Below are positions 63,050 to 64,000 of a DNA stretch of 64,000 nt, piece after piece (the first letter of the stretch is position 1; each line of letters begins with the position of its first letter). The stretch lies in assembly GCF_015355785.1 (NCBI RefSeq), contig NZ_JADKYW010000005.1:458226-522225 (forward strand), given 5' to 3'. Under the pieces are notes generated by a model. That model saw only the letters and a program-made list of their open reading frames with translations, was not told the origin of the DNA and did no database searches. Source of the stretch: Arthrobacter gandavensis. GTDB taxonomy: Bacteria > Actinomycetota > Actinomycetes > Actinomycetales > Micrococcaceae. A program made the position numbers and the translations under genes.

Positions 63050-64000
63050 ATGCCAAGGCACATGGGTCCAGGAACGGTAGTCGGCGGAAGGTACCGCCTG
63101 GCGGAAAGAATCGGCTCGGGTTCCATGGGCGCGGTGCACCGGGCGGTCGACGAACTCTTGGGCCGCGACGTCGCCGTGAAGCTCATCGCTTCCCGCGCCC
63201 GCACGGCCGAAGAACGGCAGCGGGATGAAGCCGAGGCGAAGGTCCTTTCCCAGCTGAACCACCACAGCCTCATCACCCTGTTCGACGCCGGCACGGAGGT
63301 ATCGCCGTCGGGCACTTCGATTGTGTGGCTGGCGATGGAACTTGTCCAGGGACCGGACCTCAGCCGCCGCCTGGCCAAAGGCAAGCTGCCGGCCAGGCAG
63401 GTCTCCCACCTCGGTTACGACGTGTCGATCGGCCTGGACTACATGCACCGGGCCGGCATCGTCCACCGGGACGTTAAACCTGCCAACATCCTTCTTTTCG
63501 ACTACCGGGAAGACGAATCCCGGCTGCGCGCCAAACTGACCGACTTCGGTGTGGCCCAGATGGCCGGAGATCCCACGCCCCAGAGTGACGGGTTCACGGG
63601 CACCGCCGGCTTCATGAGTCCGGAACAGGTGCGCTCCGAGCCTGCCGGACCGCACAGCGATGTGTATTCGCTGGGACTGGTGCTGCTGCGCTGCCTGACC
63701 GGCGAGCGGGCTTTTCCCGGGATGGCCGTTGAAAGTGCCCTGGCCCGTCTGTTCCGCGGTCCGGCGATTCCCGACTCGCTGGGTCCGGCATGGACAGCCA
63801 TTTTGAAAGCCATGACCGCGCCGGACACCGATGAGAGGCCCTCGGCCCACGAAGTGTCCGAAGCCATGATGGAACTGGCCACAGCCGGCCGCGGACGGCG
63901 CAGCGTTGTGGCAGACCCTGACCGTGTCCGGGCGGCGGAGGAACTCGCCGCGGAGTCCGAAGACGGGCCGGATCCGGTGCTGGACCGCATCACCGCCATC
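63050..64000 (+). CDS. Ser/Thr protein kinase, 3' end outside window
   Basis: 317 residues are present and the frame is open at the right edge. Hanks-type motifs: glycine loop GSGSMGAVH (22-30), K44 in VAVKLIA, catalytic D141 in HRDVKPANILL, DFG at 165-167, and GTAGFMSPEQV. After the kinase domain (about residue 280) a linker leads to VLDRITAI, which could begin a GAF domain; that is speculative. AGGAG lies 7 bases upstream of the ATG. A TAGAAT hexamer at 62966-62971 may be part of its promoter. Confidence 0.93.
   Translation, partial: MPRHMGPGTVVGGRYRLAERIGSGSMGAVHRAVDELLGRDVAVKLIASRARTAEERQRDEAEAKVLSQLNHHSLITLFDAGTEVSPSGTSIVWLAMELVQGPDLSRRLAKGKLPARQVSHLGYDVSIGLDYMHRAGIVHRDVKPANILLFDYREDESRLRAKLTDFGVAQMAGDPTPQSDGFTGTAGFMSPEQVRSEPAGPHSDVYSLGLVLLRCLTGERAFPGMAVESALARLFRGPAIPDSLGPAWTAILKAMTAPDTDERPSAHEVSEAMMELATAGRGRRSVVADPDRVRAAEELAAESEDGPDPVLDRITAI

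Overview
The window is a gene-dense, high-GC stretch of an actinobacterial chromosome, most likely a member of the Micrococcaceae (Arthrobacter or a close relative). Pointers are the mycothiol synthase MshD, a GlnR-type orphan regulator, IclR-regulated protocatechuate genes, many GTG/TTG starts, 4-bp coupled overlaps and a separate thyA-folA pair. This placement comes from recognising protein families, not from a database search.

Positions 1-28533 lie almost wholly on the minus strand and form the translation and transcription core. In transcription order they are tRNA-Trp, secE, nusG, rplK, rplA, a double GNAT gene, rplJ (behind an L10-type leader with an attenuator hairpin), rplL, rpoB, rpoC and rpsL-rpsG-fusA (fusA leaves the window). 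Two insertions break the classical order. A plus-strand pair (acetyl-CoA acetyltransferase and a YbaK-type deacylase) lies between rplL and rpoB. A complete 4-hydroxybenzoate/protocatechuate module of about 10 kb lies between rpoC and rpsL, on the same strand: IclR regulator, pobA, pcaH, pcaG, pcaB, pcaD, pcaC, pcaF, pcaI, pcaJ, pcaR. It encodes every step from 4-hydroxybenzoate to succinyl-CoA plus acetyl-CoA. Two operators of the same design (17-bp inverted repeat plus a third half-site at a 19-bp offset) precede pcaH and pcaF, and a different palindrome precedes pobA.

Positions 28534-36290 hold an aminotransferase, a PspC-domain histidine kinase/LuxR response-regulator pair, a divergent PspC/toastrack membrane protein with two small membrane proteins (together resembling a LiaFSR-type envelope-stress system), pfkA and a GNAT protein. 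Positions 36290-45480 hold an ankyrin protein, a YgfZ-type protein, a nitrobindin-like protein, a 37-residue membrane peptide, a hydrophobic membrane protein, glnR, mshD, ppk coupled to a Nudix-SixA fusion, and ferritin. Positions 45480-50400 hold a membrane protein coupled to a YtrA-type GntR regulator and then thyA, folA and an E. coli-type asd. Positions 50400-54500 hold a MarR/MFS cassette between two similar terminators, then a coupled operon: small membrane protein, two MaoC hydratases and murB.

Positions 54500-59730 hold a DUF2797-like protein and a putative glutarate module (PucR regulator, acyl-CoA dehydrogenase, class III CoA-transferase) beside a frameshifted C-terminal remnant of an aldehyde dehydrogenase. 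The window ends with a DJ-1/PfpI protein, a MinD-like ATPase with an acidic repeat region, tRNA-Met and tRNA-Thr, and a Ser/Thr kinase running off the right edge.

No insertion sequence, phage gene, CRISPR array or rRNA gene was seen. The least expected features are a palindromic intergenic element present twice (12385-12450 and 45421-45481), the shared pca operator architecture, the unfused pcaD/pcaC pair with 10-bp repeats in its linker, and the LiaFSR-like module.
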